Source: an uncultured Desulfobacterales bacterium
GTDB lineage: Bacteria; Desulfobacterota; Desulfobacteria; Desulfobacterales; G020354645
Reading direction: 5' to 3'
NCBI GenBank assembly: GCA_947259865.1
Contig: CAMYNZ010000004.1
Span: 5,054-29,353, forward strand
DNA: 24,300 nucleotides
This document shows, piece after piece, positions 1 to 7,857 of this stretch. How positions within the stretch are numbered: position 1 is the first letter of the stretch; the number at the start of each line of letters is the position of its first letter. The position numbers and the translations under genes are program-made. Under the pieces are notes generated by a model. That model saw only the letters and a list, made by a program, of their open reading frames with translations, made no database searches and was not told the origin of the DNA.

Positions 1-330
1 ATTATGATAGACATGGAATTCCTGGATGGTTTCTATCACCAGATTGCCCGGCGCCTCGGGCACACTAAACTGATACGGAGCATAAACGGTGGCCATATCT
101 GATTCGTTACCCAGCTCATCGATTGCTGTGAGACCGAATTCAACCGGGCCGTTGGCCGGGGTAAACGCGGCCACATCATCGGGCAGTACGACCGCGGAAA
201 CATTACCCAGCTCGGCACATTTGGAATTGTAATCTACCCCGCCCCATTCAGACCAATACAATTTGTATCCCACGATCTGAGATGAATTAGAGGCTTCCCA
301 CCGGAACTTTCTTTTTTTCATTTTTGCCAT
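1..330 (-). CDS. Fibronectin type III-like protein, partial (N-terminal 110 residues)
   Basis: The frame is open from an ATG at 330 to the window edge, so only the N-terminal 110 residues are visible. A strong AGGAGG lies just upstream (about 337-342) and fixes the start; a second ATG three codons in is possible. After a basic start (MAKMKKRKFRW), one beta-sandwich-like unit can be read. It has the hallmarks of a fibronectin type III repeat: IVGYKLYWSE near residues 19-28, then GPVEFGLTAIDELGNESD near 69-86, then a linker VPEAPGNLVI that looks like the entry to a second unit. There is no signal peptide in the visible part. FnIII domains mediate protein or carbohydrate contacts; nothing here identifies the partner. 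It lies downstream of the ParA gene on the same strand, separated by about 210 bases containing an inverted repeat. The gene itself is well supported; the FnIII assignment is moderate. Confidence 0.72.
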   Translation of the reverse strand, partial: MAKMKKRKFRWEASNSSQIVGYKLYWSEWGGVDYNSKCAELGNVSAVVLPDDVAAFTPANGPVEFGLTAIDELGNESDMATVYAPYQFSVPEAPGNLVIETIQEFHVYHN

Positions 331-350
331 CTTGGTCCTCCTGAAAAGAC

Positions 351-452
351 ATGACGATGTTTCAAGCGGTTTCAAAACCCTATCCAATTCCGGAAGATCG
401 GGGCTCAACCCCTGAAATTATCTGCTAAAGTTTTGAAACCGCCTGTCGTCAT
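351..452. repeat. Interrupted inverted repeat between parA-like gene and FnIII gene
   Basis: GCGGTTTCAAAAC at 366-378 is repeated perfectly in inverse orientation at 430-442. Outside it ATGACGA (351-357) pairs with TCGTCAT (446-452). The arms enclose about 50 bases. It could be a small dispersed element, a terminator-like structure for parA transcripts, or a binding site. The word TTTCAAAAC recurs in other intergenic stretches (near 3966 and 22440), which favours a dispersed repeat. Confidence 0.55.
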
Positions 453-541
453 ATGTTTGAACGTGGATAACCGCCACAGTCGGCCACGATAAAAAATGAG
501 ATGCGTCTGCAAAGAAATAATTTCGTTATAGAAGCGGAGGA

Positions 542-1273
542 TTATTTCTCAGCATCATCCATTGCATTGTAGGCATACGGGCTGGGGGTGCTTTCCCAGG
601 CCGGTTTCTCCACGTTTTCGTTTTGGCTTTCGTCCTGCGGTTGTTCGGGTGCTATCTGCCCGATGATCTCCTGGCTGAGGCTTTCAACTTCCAGGGCGGC
701 TTTGCTGTTGGGTGCATACTGCATAACCGAGACCCCGGCGTTCATTGCCTCGATATATGCCACTCTCTGACATAATTCTGTTTCAAAAATGTCGGTATCG
801 AAAGCTCCCATGGCATCCCTGGCTTCACGGCCAAGTTTGGTTCCGGGAATCTTACGGGTTACCAGGAGCTTACTTTTGAGGCCGCTATTTTGTTTTTCTT
901 GTTCGTTAATCATTTCCAAGGTCTTGTCGCACGACCACATATCCACGGGGCTGGGGCTCAAGGGGACTATGGCCAGATCCGTAATGGCTAAAATCGATTG
1001 CGTAATATCGCCATTGGCCGGCGGTGCATCGATCACCACATGATCACAATCCCAGGCCAGCTCATTGAGGTCTTGATGACTTATGGGTCTTGGATGATGT
1101 TTGATCTCAAATGCCTTGTTGCTTTCTATGGTATGCCACCGGACCGCGCTACCCTGCGGATCGGTATCAATGAATACCAATTTACAATTTTTCCTTGTCA
1201 AGCTTGCAGCTAAATTTATGGCCGTAGTTGATTTTCCGACACCGCCTTTCTGATTCACTAAACTGATAATCAT
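542..1273 (-). CDS. ParA/Soj-family partition-type ATPase (orphan)
   Basis: This 243-residue P-loop ATPase belongs to the ParA/MinD group. The deviant Walker A motif KGGVGKST is at residues 9-16, with the signature lysine of the family. Switch I/Walker A' reads VFIDTDPQGS (33-42) and Walker B reads VVIDAPP (79-85). There is no N-terminal helix-turn-helix, so it is the short type found on small partition systems and as orphan chromosomal copies. The last 30 or so residues are acidic and rich in E, Q, N and P, probably a disordered tail. ParA dimers bind DNA non-specifically and pattern cargo, normally with a ParB-like partner that stimulates ATP hydrolysis. No ParB, CopG or Arc-type partner is visible next to it. 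The start at 1273 is preceded by a strong AAGGAGGGGG. Family assignment is secure; the cargo is unknown. Confidence 0.9.
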   Translation of the reverse strand: MIISLVNQKGGVGKSTTAINLAASLTRKNCKLVFIDTDPQGSAVRWHTIESNKAFEIKHHPRPISHQDLNELAWDCDHVVIDAPPANGDITQSILAITDLAIVPLSPSPVDMWSCDKTLEMINEQEKQNSGLKSKLLVTRKIPGTKLGREARDAMGAFDTDIFETELCQRVAYIEAMNAGVSVMQYAPNSKAALEVESLSQEIIGQIAPEQPQDESQNENVEKPAWESTPSPYAYNAMDDAEK

Positions 1274-1398
1274 TCTCCCCCTCCTTCTGCTGGGTGCGTT
1301 TCAGCGTTTGACGTTCCTAGGTTATAGCCAGTGTTGCTCGTAAAAATTCCATACTTATTCCGGGTGTGGCTTCAAAACCCGATATGACGTTCGCGGGC

Positions 1399-1551
1399 CC
1401 CGCCATGATGGAGCGGGATTTCACATCTTGATTTTACAAGTTAATGCTTTCAACAAGAGGCATCTCTGGATCAATGCAACCAGATGTGTAATCCCGCGCG
1501 GGCGGGAGCACGATTTTAGGTTAGTCGGTTTGTCCCGCCCCTTGAGGCGGG
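1399..1551. repeat. REP-like GC hairpins, possible small palindromic element
   Basis: CCCGC at 1399-1403 pairs with GCGGG at 1413-1417. CCCGCC at 1534-1539 pairs with GGCGGG at 1546-1551. Between and around them GATTTCACATC (1417-1427) is roughly inverted by GATGTTGAAATC near 1559-1570. The nested arrangement suggests a decayed palindromic element, but no mobility gene or target duplication is seen. Confidence 0.35.
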
Positions 1552-1717
1552 AAGATGGGATGTTGAAATCACTTTTGCCGACTTGCTATGATAAACCGAT
1601 GCGGGTGATGCGTGAAATGGGTGAATGATCTCGCTTCTGCCGCTGGCAATCTATCTCAATTGAAGTTTTTCTTCCCGGCTGTTGGCCCGATTTTTTTTCT
1701 CTACAATCCTAAAAATG

Positions 1718-1778
1718 TTTTGTCAACAAAATACACAATATATTGGAGAAAAAAAAATAAAAATTCAACATATTGTGT
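1718..1778. promoter_or_regulatory. AT-rich cluster of three palindromes, operator-like
   Basis: Three dyads stand in a row: TTTTGT-CA-ACAAAA (1718-1731), CAATATATTG (1736-1745) and the near-palindrome CAACATATTG (1766-1775). In addition ACACAATATATTG (1733-1745) is the inverse of CAACATATTGTGT (1766-1778) with one mismatch, and the arm centres are 33 bases apart, about three helical turns. This looks like a pair of operators bound on the same face. The nearest genes start about 0.45 kb away on either side, so the target is unclear. Confidence 0.4.
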
Positions 1779-2217
1779 AGTAAATGGTGAAGGGGTTAGA
1801 TCCGTTTAACGGAATTCAGGGGTTCTGCGGGGTGGGGTAGCAGGCGCGTGTGGCGCCTCAAACAAAAGCACAGGGATGCCGGGGCGCTATGCACCCAGCT
1901 GGAGCAGGAGGCTCAAAGCTGAAAGGGATTGCCAGGGATGCTTGGGGGCATGAAAGCGAGCAGCGTTGAAAGTGCAATGCGCATACGATCGGTTTCCGGT
2001 TCATAATCCACAAAATGCCGGAAATACCGGCCGCCGGACGCGATCGGCACGCCGGCCGACGCAACAGGAAAAAATTTGGTTTTATTTTAGTCCATATTAA
2101 GGTAAAATTAAAGGTCATTGCCGGGCAGGGGTGATCCGATTGATCTTAACAGCTTGCATGGCATACCGAGAATAATATTGTTTGCATCAAACGTATAACG
2201 GATAAATTTTCCAGAAT

Positions 2218-3900
2218 GTGACATATCCTATGGAAAGCAGCACAGCCAAACCCGTTTACCCCTGTCTGATTCCTTTTCCGACCAAAGACGACTCACAACC
2301 CATCAGTCTCGAGACGGGTGAAATAACCGTCGGTCGGGCCTCTTCCAACACCCTTTCACTCTCTCATGGCGGCGTCTCACGCCAACATGCCAGGATTTCC
2401 CGGGAAAACGGTCAGCATATCCTGACCGATCTGAACTCTCGAAACGGGACGTTTGTAAATAACAAGCGCGTAGACCGGGCAGTCCTCAGCCAAAATGATA
2501 AAATATTTTTTGGCAACCGCGGATTTATCTTTTTGACCGAACCGGCTGAATTGGTGCAACCCCTTTCGGACATTGATATTAACGGCGAGGATACCATCAC
2601 CATCAGCGAAGAGGAAATTGAACTTTCGGAGCTGGTCGCTAACAGCGCCAATGTCGCCGCTCATAATTTTCTGGAACCGTCACCAACCGAAAAAATTCAA
2701 GCGGAGCAGGCCCATAAACGGTTGTCGCTATTGTATCAACTCAGTGAAAGTTTGCGGACGGCCAAAGATGCCGATGAAATTCTGGACAAGGGTCTGGAGC
2801 TGATATTTAAGGCCTTGCCGTCGGCCGGAAGAGCTGCCGCCATGTTAAAGTCAGAAACCACGGGATCTCTGGAAGTACGGTCGGTTCGCTATCGCAATCA
2901 AAAACCTGACGAGTGCGTTATTCCAGTCAGCCGCCCGGTCATCGATCGGGTTGTTAAAGATCAGGTGGCCGTTGTCAGCGGTAACCTGGCGGATGATTCA
3001 CGTTTTAAGGATTCGGAATCTATTGTGATTCAGAATATCGAATCCTTTATTTGCGTCCCGCTGATCAACGGTAAAAATGTCATCGGCGCCATTCACATAG
3101 ACACCAAGGACTATGATAATCCGTTTGTCCAAAACGATATGGAATTTACGGCAGCCGTTTCGAACGAATTGGCGCTTTCCATTGAAAACTGCCGCCTGCA
3201 AGGGGACGCCATCCAGAACGAAAAGATGGTGGGTATCGGTATGACCATCACCAACCTGGCCCATAATATCAAAAACCTGGTTACCATGAATACCAGCGCA
3301 GTGGACATGATGGATGCGCATCTGAAGACGATCGAAGATAAAGACCTTCAGAAAAACTGGCACTTTGTCAGCCAGAGTCTTGAGCGGATTGCCAGTTTAA
3401 CAGCAGACATGCTTGAATACGCGCAAATGGATCCGATCGATCTAAAGCCCATCGACATCAACTCAATTATAAAGTCTGAATGCGAGATGTTTAAAGATGA
3501 CCTGGCCAACAAAGACATCGAACTTGAGCTGGAATTGGCGCCCGACATCCCGACCTGGAAGATAAACGAATTCCGATTGCAACGGGCGATTCTCAATCTG
3601 ATCGTTAATGCCAGAGATGCATTATCTGATAATAAAAACGGGTGCATAAAAATTGCAACGGCATTTGAAGATAACCTGCGCCTGGTCATCCGTGTTTCGG
3701 ATAATGGGTGTGGAATTTATAAAGATAAATTAAAAAAAATATTTGAGCTCTTTTATACGACCAAAGGGATGGCGGGCAGCGGTCTCGGGCTTTCTATCGT
3801 GCAAAAGTTCGTAGAAAGTCTGGGAGGCAAGGTCTCGGCGGTATCTCAGGTCGATGTAGGCTCAACCTTCAGCATGGTTTTTCCCAAAAACCCTGAATAA
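2218..3900 (+). CDS. FHA-GAF sensor histidine kinase
   Basis: The 560-residue protein is soluble, with no membrane segment. An FHA domain occupies roughly residues 24-105 (GRASSN 39-44, SRQHA 54-58, NGTFVNN 76-82) and should bind phosphothreonine peptides. An acidic linker leads to a GAF domain near 170-325. The kinase core begins with a dimerisation/H-box containing NLAHNIKN, with His349 as the likely phospho-acceptor. The ATPase motifs follow: N box LNLIVNARDAL (459-469), G1 DNGCGI (495-500), F box FELFYTTK (509-516) and G2 GSGLGLSIV (520-528). All catalytic motifs are intact. No response regulator is adjacent, so the kinase is an orphan here. FHA at the N-terminus of a His kinase suggests crosstalk with a Ser/Thr kinase. 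The start is uncertain: GTG 2218 or ATG 2230, neither with a good ribosome site. Confidence 0.9.
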   Translation: MTYPMESSTAKPVYPCLIPFPTKDDSQPISLETGEITVGRASSNTLSLSHGGVSRQHARISRENGQHILTDLNSRNGTFVNNKRVDRAVLSQNDKIFFGNRGFIFLTEPAELVQPLSDIDINGEDTITISEEEIELSELVANSANVAAHNFLEPSPTEKIQAEQAHKRLSLLYQLSESLRTAKDADEILDKGLELIFKALPSAGRAAAMLKSETTGSLEVRSVRYRNQKPDECVIPVSRPVIDRVVKDQVAVVSGNLADDSRFKDSESIVIQNIESFICVPLINGKNVIGAIHIDTKDYDNPFVQNDMEFTAAVSNELALSIENCRLQGDAIQNEKMVGIGMTITNLAHNIKNLVTMNTSAVDMMDAHLKTIEDKDLQKNWHFVSQSLERIASLTADMLEYAQMDPIDLKPIDINSIIKSECEMFKDDLANKDIELELELAPDIPTWKINEFRLQRAILNLIVNARDALSDNKNGCIKIATAFEDNLRLVIRVSDNGCGIYKDKLKKIFELFYTTKGMAGSGLGLSIVQKFVESLGGKVSAVSQVDVGSTFSMVFPKNPE

Positions 3901-4010
3901 ACATCTTCTCCTGAAATAGCATCCGCAGTTATTGACCGACGGTTGCTCAATCCGCATAGAAGTAGTTTCAAAACGCCATTTTATCGGCCTCAGGAAGGCC
4001 AAGGCCCAAA

Positions 4011-4108
4011 GCTGCGTAGCAATCCTCTCAAAAATGATAGCACATAAAAAGGTTTTACCTGTTGAGCCCCTTGCTCCCGCTTATAGCGGGACAAACCGGC
4101 TAACCGAG
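4011..4108. repeat. Diverged intergenic repeat, copy A
   Basis: It starts GCTGCGTAGCAA and continues through AAAATGATA, GTTGAGCCC and the hairpin CCCGCT-TAT-AGCGGG (4076-4090), to end GGGACAAACCGGCTAAC. The same words in the same order recur at 4804-4950, on the other side of the 2-oxoacid oxidoreductase gamma gene. The similarity is imperfect, so the copies are old. Confidence 0.6.
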
Positions 4109-4131
4109 AAATTCATTTTTACCCTTGATCA

Positions 4132-4160
4132 TTGGCGGATAGTTATATAAAAAATATATT
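4132..4160 (+). promoter_or_regulatory. Candidate sigma-70-type promoter for the oxidoreductase gamma gene
   Basis: TTGGCG (4132-4137) and TATATT (4155-4160) are separated by 17 bases, inside an AT-rich stretch about 70 bases before the gene. The -35 box matches the consensus only in part, so this is tentative. Confidence 0.4.
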
Positions 4161-4228
4161 ATTTGCCAGGCGTTTGCGGCAGTGCTTGGTGCCCATAATT
4201 CTTTTAACCGGTTGATAGAGGCAGTGTA

Positions 4229-4804
4229 ATGATCGAGATCATCTTTTACGGCCGTGGCGGCCAGGGAGTTGTGGTGGCTTCCAAGACTTTAGCCGCGGCT
4301 TTTTTCCACGACGGCAAATACGTCCAGGCCTTTCCCGCTTTTGGTGGTGAAAGGCGGGGGGCACCGGTCAAGGCATTTCTGCGGGTCGATGAAAAAGCAA
4401 TCAGACGCCGATGCTTAATTTACCGGGCAGATCATGCCGTTATACTGGATGATACCCTTTTGGATGAGATGCCGATAGAGGCTGAGGTGAACAGTGCTAT
4501 TTCAGTCGTCATCAATTCCGCAAACCCGCCTGAAAGCTTCAGCGGGATTGGCGCAGCCTGTATCGGAACCGTAAATGCCAATACGATTGCCGAAGATCTC
4601 GGCCTCGGAACGACTGTTTTGCCGATAGTCAACAGCACCATGTTGGGCGCCTTCGTAAAAGTCAGTCGACTGGTGGATATGAAATCCCTGTCTCTGGCGA
4701 TTCAGAAAAACATTGCTGCCAGATCTGATGACAATGTATCCGGTGCCAGTGCGGCTTACGAAATGGTTCGATGGGGTTTGAAAACCTCATCTTCAACCCA
4801 ATAG
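4229..4804 (+). CDS. 2-oxoacid:acceptor oxidoreductase, gamma subunit
   Basis: The 191-residue protein is the gamma domain/subunit of a pyruvate/2-ketoacid:ferredoxin oxidoreductase. The diagnostic N-terminal signature GRGGQGVV (residues 8-15) is followed by VQAFPAFGGERRGAPVKAF (32-50), which is characteristic of PorG/VorC/KorC. Its length fits the stand-alone subunit. In these enzymes gamma packs against the alpha/beta core and helps bind coenzyme A. It has its own upstream region (GAGG about 10 bases before the ATG). About 240 bases carrying a repeat separate it from the next gene, so it may be transcribed with the downstream trio or separately. Substrate cannot be read from sequence: pyruvate, branched-chain, aryl or 2-oxoglutarate are all possible. 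Family assignment is very secure. Confidence 0.92.
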   Translation: MIEIIFYGRGGQGVVVASKTLAAAFFHDGKYVQAFPAFGGERRGAPVKAFLRVDEKAIRRRCLIYRADHAVILDDTLLDEMPIEAEVNSAISVVINSANPPESFSGIGAACIGTVNANTIAEDLGLGTTVLPIVNSTMLGAFVKVSRLVDMKSLSLAIQKNIAARSDDNVSGASAAYEMVRWGLKTSSSTQ

Positions 4805-4950
4805 CTGTGTCGCAAATCTCTTTAAAATGATAACGCAGAAAACGGGTTGACCCGTTGAGCCCGTTGGCCCGTTTGCCGGTTAAAATTCGGATGGATTCCA
4901 TTTTATCACTGGCTCAATCCCGCTATAAGCGGGACAAACGGGCTAAACGA
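4804..4950. repeat. Diverged intergenic repeat, copy B
   Basis: This stretch begins at the stop codon of the gamma gene (GCTGTGTCGCAA) and shares with copy A the words AAAATGATA, GTTGAGCCC and the hairpin CCCGCT-ATA-AGCGGG (4919-4933), followed by GGGACAAACGGGCTAA. It is longer than copy A by about 45 bases in the middle, including a GGATGGATTCCATTTTATC segment. Confidence 0.6.
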
Positions 4951-5041
4951 AATATGCACTTTCCTTTTGATCTTAATCTGAAGCTTGCCCGCCTCAGACG
5001 TGATTTTCAATACCATACCAAATGAATGAAAGGAGGAATCA

Positions 5042-6706
5042 ATGGCAGACCGTAAACGCCCAGCTGTATGTATGTCCACGGATGGAACCCGGGGGACCAA
5101 AACCGGTCGCTGGGGCGTGATGATACCTTTTTTCCAGGAGAAGATGGCTCCTTGCCGCAGCGGGTGCCCGGGCGCCATCCACATCCCCGATTTTATGCAG
5201 CACGTTCAGGAGGGCGACATCGAGGGAGCCTGGCGGGTTATATTAGAGAACAATCCCCTTCCTAGAATCACGGGCCGGGTATGTTATCATCCCTGTGAGA
5301 ACCCCTGCAACCGCAAAGATTACGACGAAGACATCGCCATACAAGCCTTGGAGCGATTTGTCGGCGATTGGGCATTTGAAAAGGGCTTAAACCCCCTGGA
5401 AGGGCAAAGCTCAAATGGCAAGCGGGTGGCCGTGGTTGGAACCGGACCGGCCGGTATCGGGTGTGCTTTTTATCTGTTACGGAGCGGTTATCGCGTCTCT
5501 GTTTTTGAAGCCATGCCGGAATTGGGGGGTCTTTTAAGATACGGAATCCCGGAGTATCGACTTCCCAAACGGATTTTATCCCAGGAGCTTGAACGGGTGC
5601 TCGGTTCAGGGATTGAGGTCAAAAAAGGGTTAAAAGTAGGCCCTGACCTCTCCTGGGACGAACTCCGGGCCGAGTACCAGGGGATCTTCATGGGTATCGG
5701 TGCTCAAAAACCGATAAAACTGGGGCTTGATGAGGAGGGCCACCCGAACGTTATGGATGGCGTTCCTTTTCTTCAAACCTGTGAAAAAAAGATCCCTTTT
5801 GAATCCGGTCAGACGGTATTGATTATAGGCGGCGGCAATACGGCTCTGGATGTCGCCCGCACGGTTTTGCGCCGAAAAGGCGTGCCATTGGTTCTGTACC
5901 GGCGGACACGGGAGGAAATGCCGGCATTTGAGGACGAAATCCGGGAGGCGGAAGCCGAGGGCATAGAGATTCGCTATCTGGTTTCCCCCCGGGCCATCAT
6001 TCGGAAAGCGGGTAAAGTCAAAGGCCTTGAATGTATCAAAAACCGGATGACCCGTTCCGGGGCAGGTGACCGCAGAGCGTTTGTCCCTCTGGAAGACTCG
6101 GCCTTCTTTCTTGCCGGAGATCTGGTGGTGGCCGCCCTGGGTCAATTTGCCGACACGACAGACCTGCCTCCTGAAGTGGAGGTAACGGATCAAAGCGTGG
6201 TGGTGGCCGACGATTACGGCTGCGGGCCCCAGGGGATCTATGCCGGCGGGGACGTGACCGATATGCCGCGATCGGTGATCCATGCCTTGGCTTCGGGAAA
6301 GCAAGCAGCGTTGGCCCTGGATACCTATTTGCGGCGCGGTGAGAGTCGCCGGCCGGATAGCAATAACACAATTCCTGAAGTGACCCTCCAGGAGATCAAT
6401 CTGGCCTATTTCGAAACCGCCGCCCGACAGCAGCCGCCGATGCAATCGGCCGAAATACGTAAATCCGGGTTTGAAGAAGTCACCGGCACGCTTTCTGCGG
6501 ATGCGGCTGCCCGGGAAGCCGCCCGCTGTTTTGGGTGCGGCAGCTGCAACACCTGCGGCAACTGCTATTTCTTTTGCCCCGATTTTGCGGTTCACCGGGA
6601 TTCCAAAAGTCAAACGGTGTTTATCGATAATGACTATTGCAAAGGCTGTTGTATCTGTGTGGAGGAATGCCCCCGGGGGATCTTAACGGCGGAGGTAAAA
6701 AAATGA
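5042..6706 (+). CDS. GltD-like NAD(P)H flavoprotein fused to a C-terminal 2x[4Fe-4S] ferredoxin domain (oxidoreductase delta/electron-transfer subunit)
   Basis: The 554-residue protein resembles the small subunit of glutamate synthase, with extra Fe-S domains. The N-terminal part has Cys38, Cys42, Cys81, Cys85 and Cys89, the alpha-helical [4Fe-4S] module of GltD/DPYD proteins. The FAD Rossmann motif GTGPAG is at 133-138, and the second, NAD(P)H-binding motif GGGNTALD is at 263-270. AGGDVTD (401-407) is the conserved C-terminal FAD contact. Residues 496-543 hold a ferredoxin domain: CFGCGSCNTCGNC...C and CKGCCICVEEC. It probably shuttles electrons between the oxidoreductase core and NAD(P)(H), replacing the usual PorD ferredoxin. 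A strong AGGAGG precedes the ATG. The stop overlaps the alpha-subunit start as ATGA (6703-6706). Confidence in the domain architecture is high; the direction of electron flow is inferred. Confidence 0.92.
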   Translation: MADRKRPAVCMSTDGTRGTKTGRWGVMIPFFQEKMAPCRSGCPGAIHIPDFMQHVQEGDIEGAWRVILENNPLPRITGRVCYHPCENPCNRKDYDEDIAIQALERFVGDWAFEKGLNPLEGQSSNGKRVAVVGTGPAGIGCAFYLLRSGYRVSVFEAMPELGGLLRYGIPEYRLPKRILSQELERVLGSGIEVKKGLKVGPDLSWDELRAEYQGIFMGIGAQKPIKLGLDEEGHPNVMDGVPFLQTCEKKIPFESGQTVLIIGGGNTALDVARTVLRRKGVPLVLYRRTREEMPAFEDEIREAEAEGIEIRYLVSPRAIIRKAGKVKGLECIKNRMTRSGAGDRRAFVPLEDSAFFLAGDLVVAALGQFADTTDLPPEVEVTDQSVVVADDYGCGPQGIYAGGDVTDMPRSVIHALASGKQAALALDTYLRRGESRRPDSNNTIPEVTLQEINLAYFETAARQQPPMQSAEIRKSGFEEVTGTLSADAAAREAARCFGCGSCNTCGNCYFFCPDFAVHRDSKSQTVFIDNDYCKGCCICVEECPRGILTAEVKK

Positions 6707-7857
6707 AGGAGCTGTTGACGGGCAATCAGGCTTTTTCTCAAGGGGTGAAATTGGCGCGGGTGCAAGTCATTTCAGCATTTCCCATCACGCCCCAAACCTC
6801 AGTGGTGGAAGAACTGGCAAAGATTTGCGCCGATGACCGGCTGGCGGCGCAATTCATACGGGTGGAGTCGGAACATTCCTCCATGGCATGCACCGCTGCT
6901 GCGTCAATGACAGGGGTACGGACCTTCACGGCAACATCTTCCCACGGGCTTGCCTATATGCACGAGATGCTTCACTGGGCATCGGGTTCCCGTCTACCGA
7001 TTGTGATGGTGAACGTCAGCCGCGCCCTGGGCGCCCCATGGAGCATATGGTTCGATCAGTCCGACAGCCTGTCACAGCGAGACACCGGCTGGCTGCAGAT
7101 ATATTGCGCTACCAACCAGGAATGTATCGACACCGTGATTCAGGCGTATCGATTGGCCGAGACCATCTTGTTGCCGGTGATGATTATCAGTGACGGCTTC
7201 ATATTATCCCATACCGTCGAGCCGGTCGACGTGCCGGATCAGCAGGAGGTGGATGCATTTCTGCCAACCTATGTCCCAGAATTTAAGCTCGACCCCAAGG
7301 ATCCGCATGTCTTCAACATACTGGCGGGCCCTGAAGATTTCATGGGACTGCGGCGTACATCCCAGGAGGATATGGAAAACGCCGTAAAGATCCTGGATGA
7401 GGTGGACACGGCGTTTCAAAAAACATTTGGCCGGAGCTACGGGCTTGTAGAAACTTACTGCCTGGAAGGCGCCGAAACCGTAATGATAGGATTGGGGGCT
7501 ACTTGTGAGACCGCCAAAGATGTGGTGGATGATTTACGGGCAAAGGGGATCAATACCGGACTGGTAAGGATCCGCCTGTTCCGGCCCTTTCCGGCAGCGG
7601 AAATCACACGGGTGCTAAAAGATGCCAAAAAGGTGGCCGTGGTCGATCGGGCCGTTTCCATCGGCGCGGGCGGGATCCTTTCCCAGGAGATAAAGCAGGC
7701 CCTTTTTGGTGTGCCGGGTATGCCGGATGTATTTTCATTTATTACAGGACTCGGCGGCATGGATGTGACGCCCGAATTGTTAAGCCGTATTTTTATGCAA
7801 ACCATTGAAGCTTCAGAAAAGCCCGCCAAGGGATTCTGGATGGAGGCCGCGTCATGA
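6703..7857 (+). CDS. 2-oxoacid:acceptor oxidoreductase, alpha subunit
   Basis: The 384-residue protein matches PorA/VorB. FPITPQT (26-32) and VESEHSSM (54-61) carry the pyrimidine-domain signature, with Glu57 the likely partner of the thiamine cofactor. NVSRALGAPWSIWFDQSDS (104-122) followed by QRDTGW is the typical active-site stretch. The C-terminal half has the domain II fold (LVRIRLFRPFP, then KKVAVVDRAVSIGAGG). The start at 6703 is chosen because GGAGG lies 7 bases upstream and the ATG overlaps the previous stop; an upstream start at 6637 would fall within the previous gene. It forms the catalytic heterodimer with the beta subunit encoded next, again with an ATGA overlap (7854-7857). The two overlaps argue for coupled translation and a fixed subunit ratio. 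It converts a 2-oxoacid plus CoA to acyl-CoA, CO2 and reduced acceptor, or the reverse. Confidence 0.93.
   Translation: MKELLTGNQAFSQGVKLARVQVISAFPITPQTSVVEELAKICADDRLAAQFIRVESEHSSMACTAAASMTGVRTFTATSSHGLAYMHEMLHWASGSRLPIVMVNVSRALGAPWSIWFDQSDSLSQRDTGWLQIYCATNQECIDTVIQAYRLAETILLPVMIISDGFILSHTVEPVDVPDQQEVDAFLPTYVPEFKLDPKDPHVFNILAGPEDFMGLRRTSQEDMENAVKILDEVDTAFQKTFGRSYGLVETYCLEGAETVMIGLGATCETAKDVVDDLRAKGINTGLVRIRLFRPFPAAEITRVLKDAKKVAVVDRAVSIGAGGILSQEIKQALFGVPGMPDVFSFITGLGGMDVTPELLSRIFMQTIEASEKPAKGFWMEAAS

Larger units (their letters stand above)
1274..2217. other. Gene-poor 0.94 kb intergenic region with palindromes
   Basis: No convincing gene was found on either strand. Short open frames (for example 1612-1809 plus and 1858-2118 minus) have no ribosome site and non-protein-like composition. 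The stretch does contain REP-like CCCGCC/GGCGGG hairpins around 1399-1551 and a very AT-rich block with a cluster of palindromes at 1718-1778. From about 1800 to 2080 it is GC-rich without an evident signal. An untranslated RNA cannot be excluded. Confidence 0.5.
3901..4228. other. Intergenic region upstream of the oxidoreductase locus
   Basis: This 328-base stretch holds one copy of a diverged intergenic repeat (4011-4108) and a candidate promoter (4132-4160). The small open frame 3932-4150 lies largely over the repeat and is not considered coding. Confidence 0.5.

Noticed and set aside
1612..1809. Possible 65-residue plus-strand gene across the palindrome cluster
   Set aside because: Its sequence is largely set by the AT-rich dyads and has no convincing start signal.
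1858..2118. Possible 86-residue gene on the minus strand
   Set aside because: No ribosome site, composition rich in P, C, R and S without pattern, and it lies in repeat-like GC-rich DNA.
3932..4150. Possible 72-residue gene before the gamma subunit
   Set aside because: It overlaps the dispersed repeat whose other copy does not keep the frame.
5630..6613. Long antisense open frame (about 327 codons) opposite the GltD-like gene
   Set aside because: It lies wholly inside a gene with clear motifs, has no ribosome site and its translation shows no recognisable domain; GC-rich codon structure explains it.
6637..6702. Upstream start for the alpha subunit
   Set aside because: It would lie inside the ferredoxin domain of the previous gene; the GGAGG and ATGA overlap support 6703.
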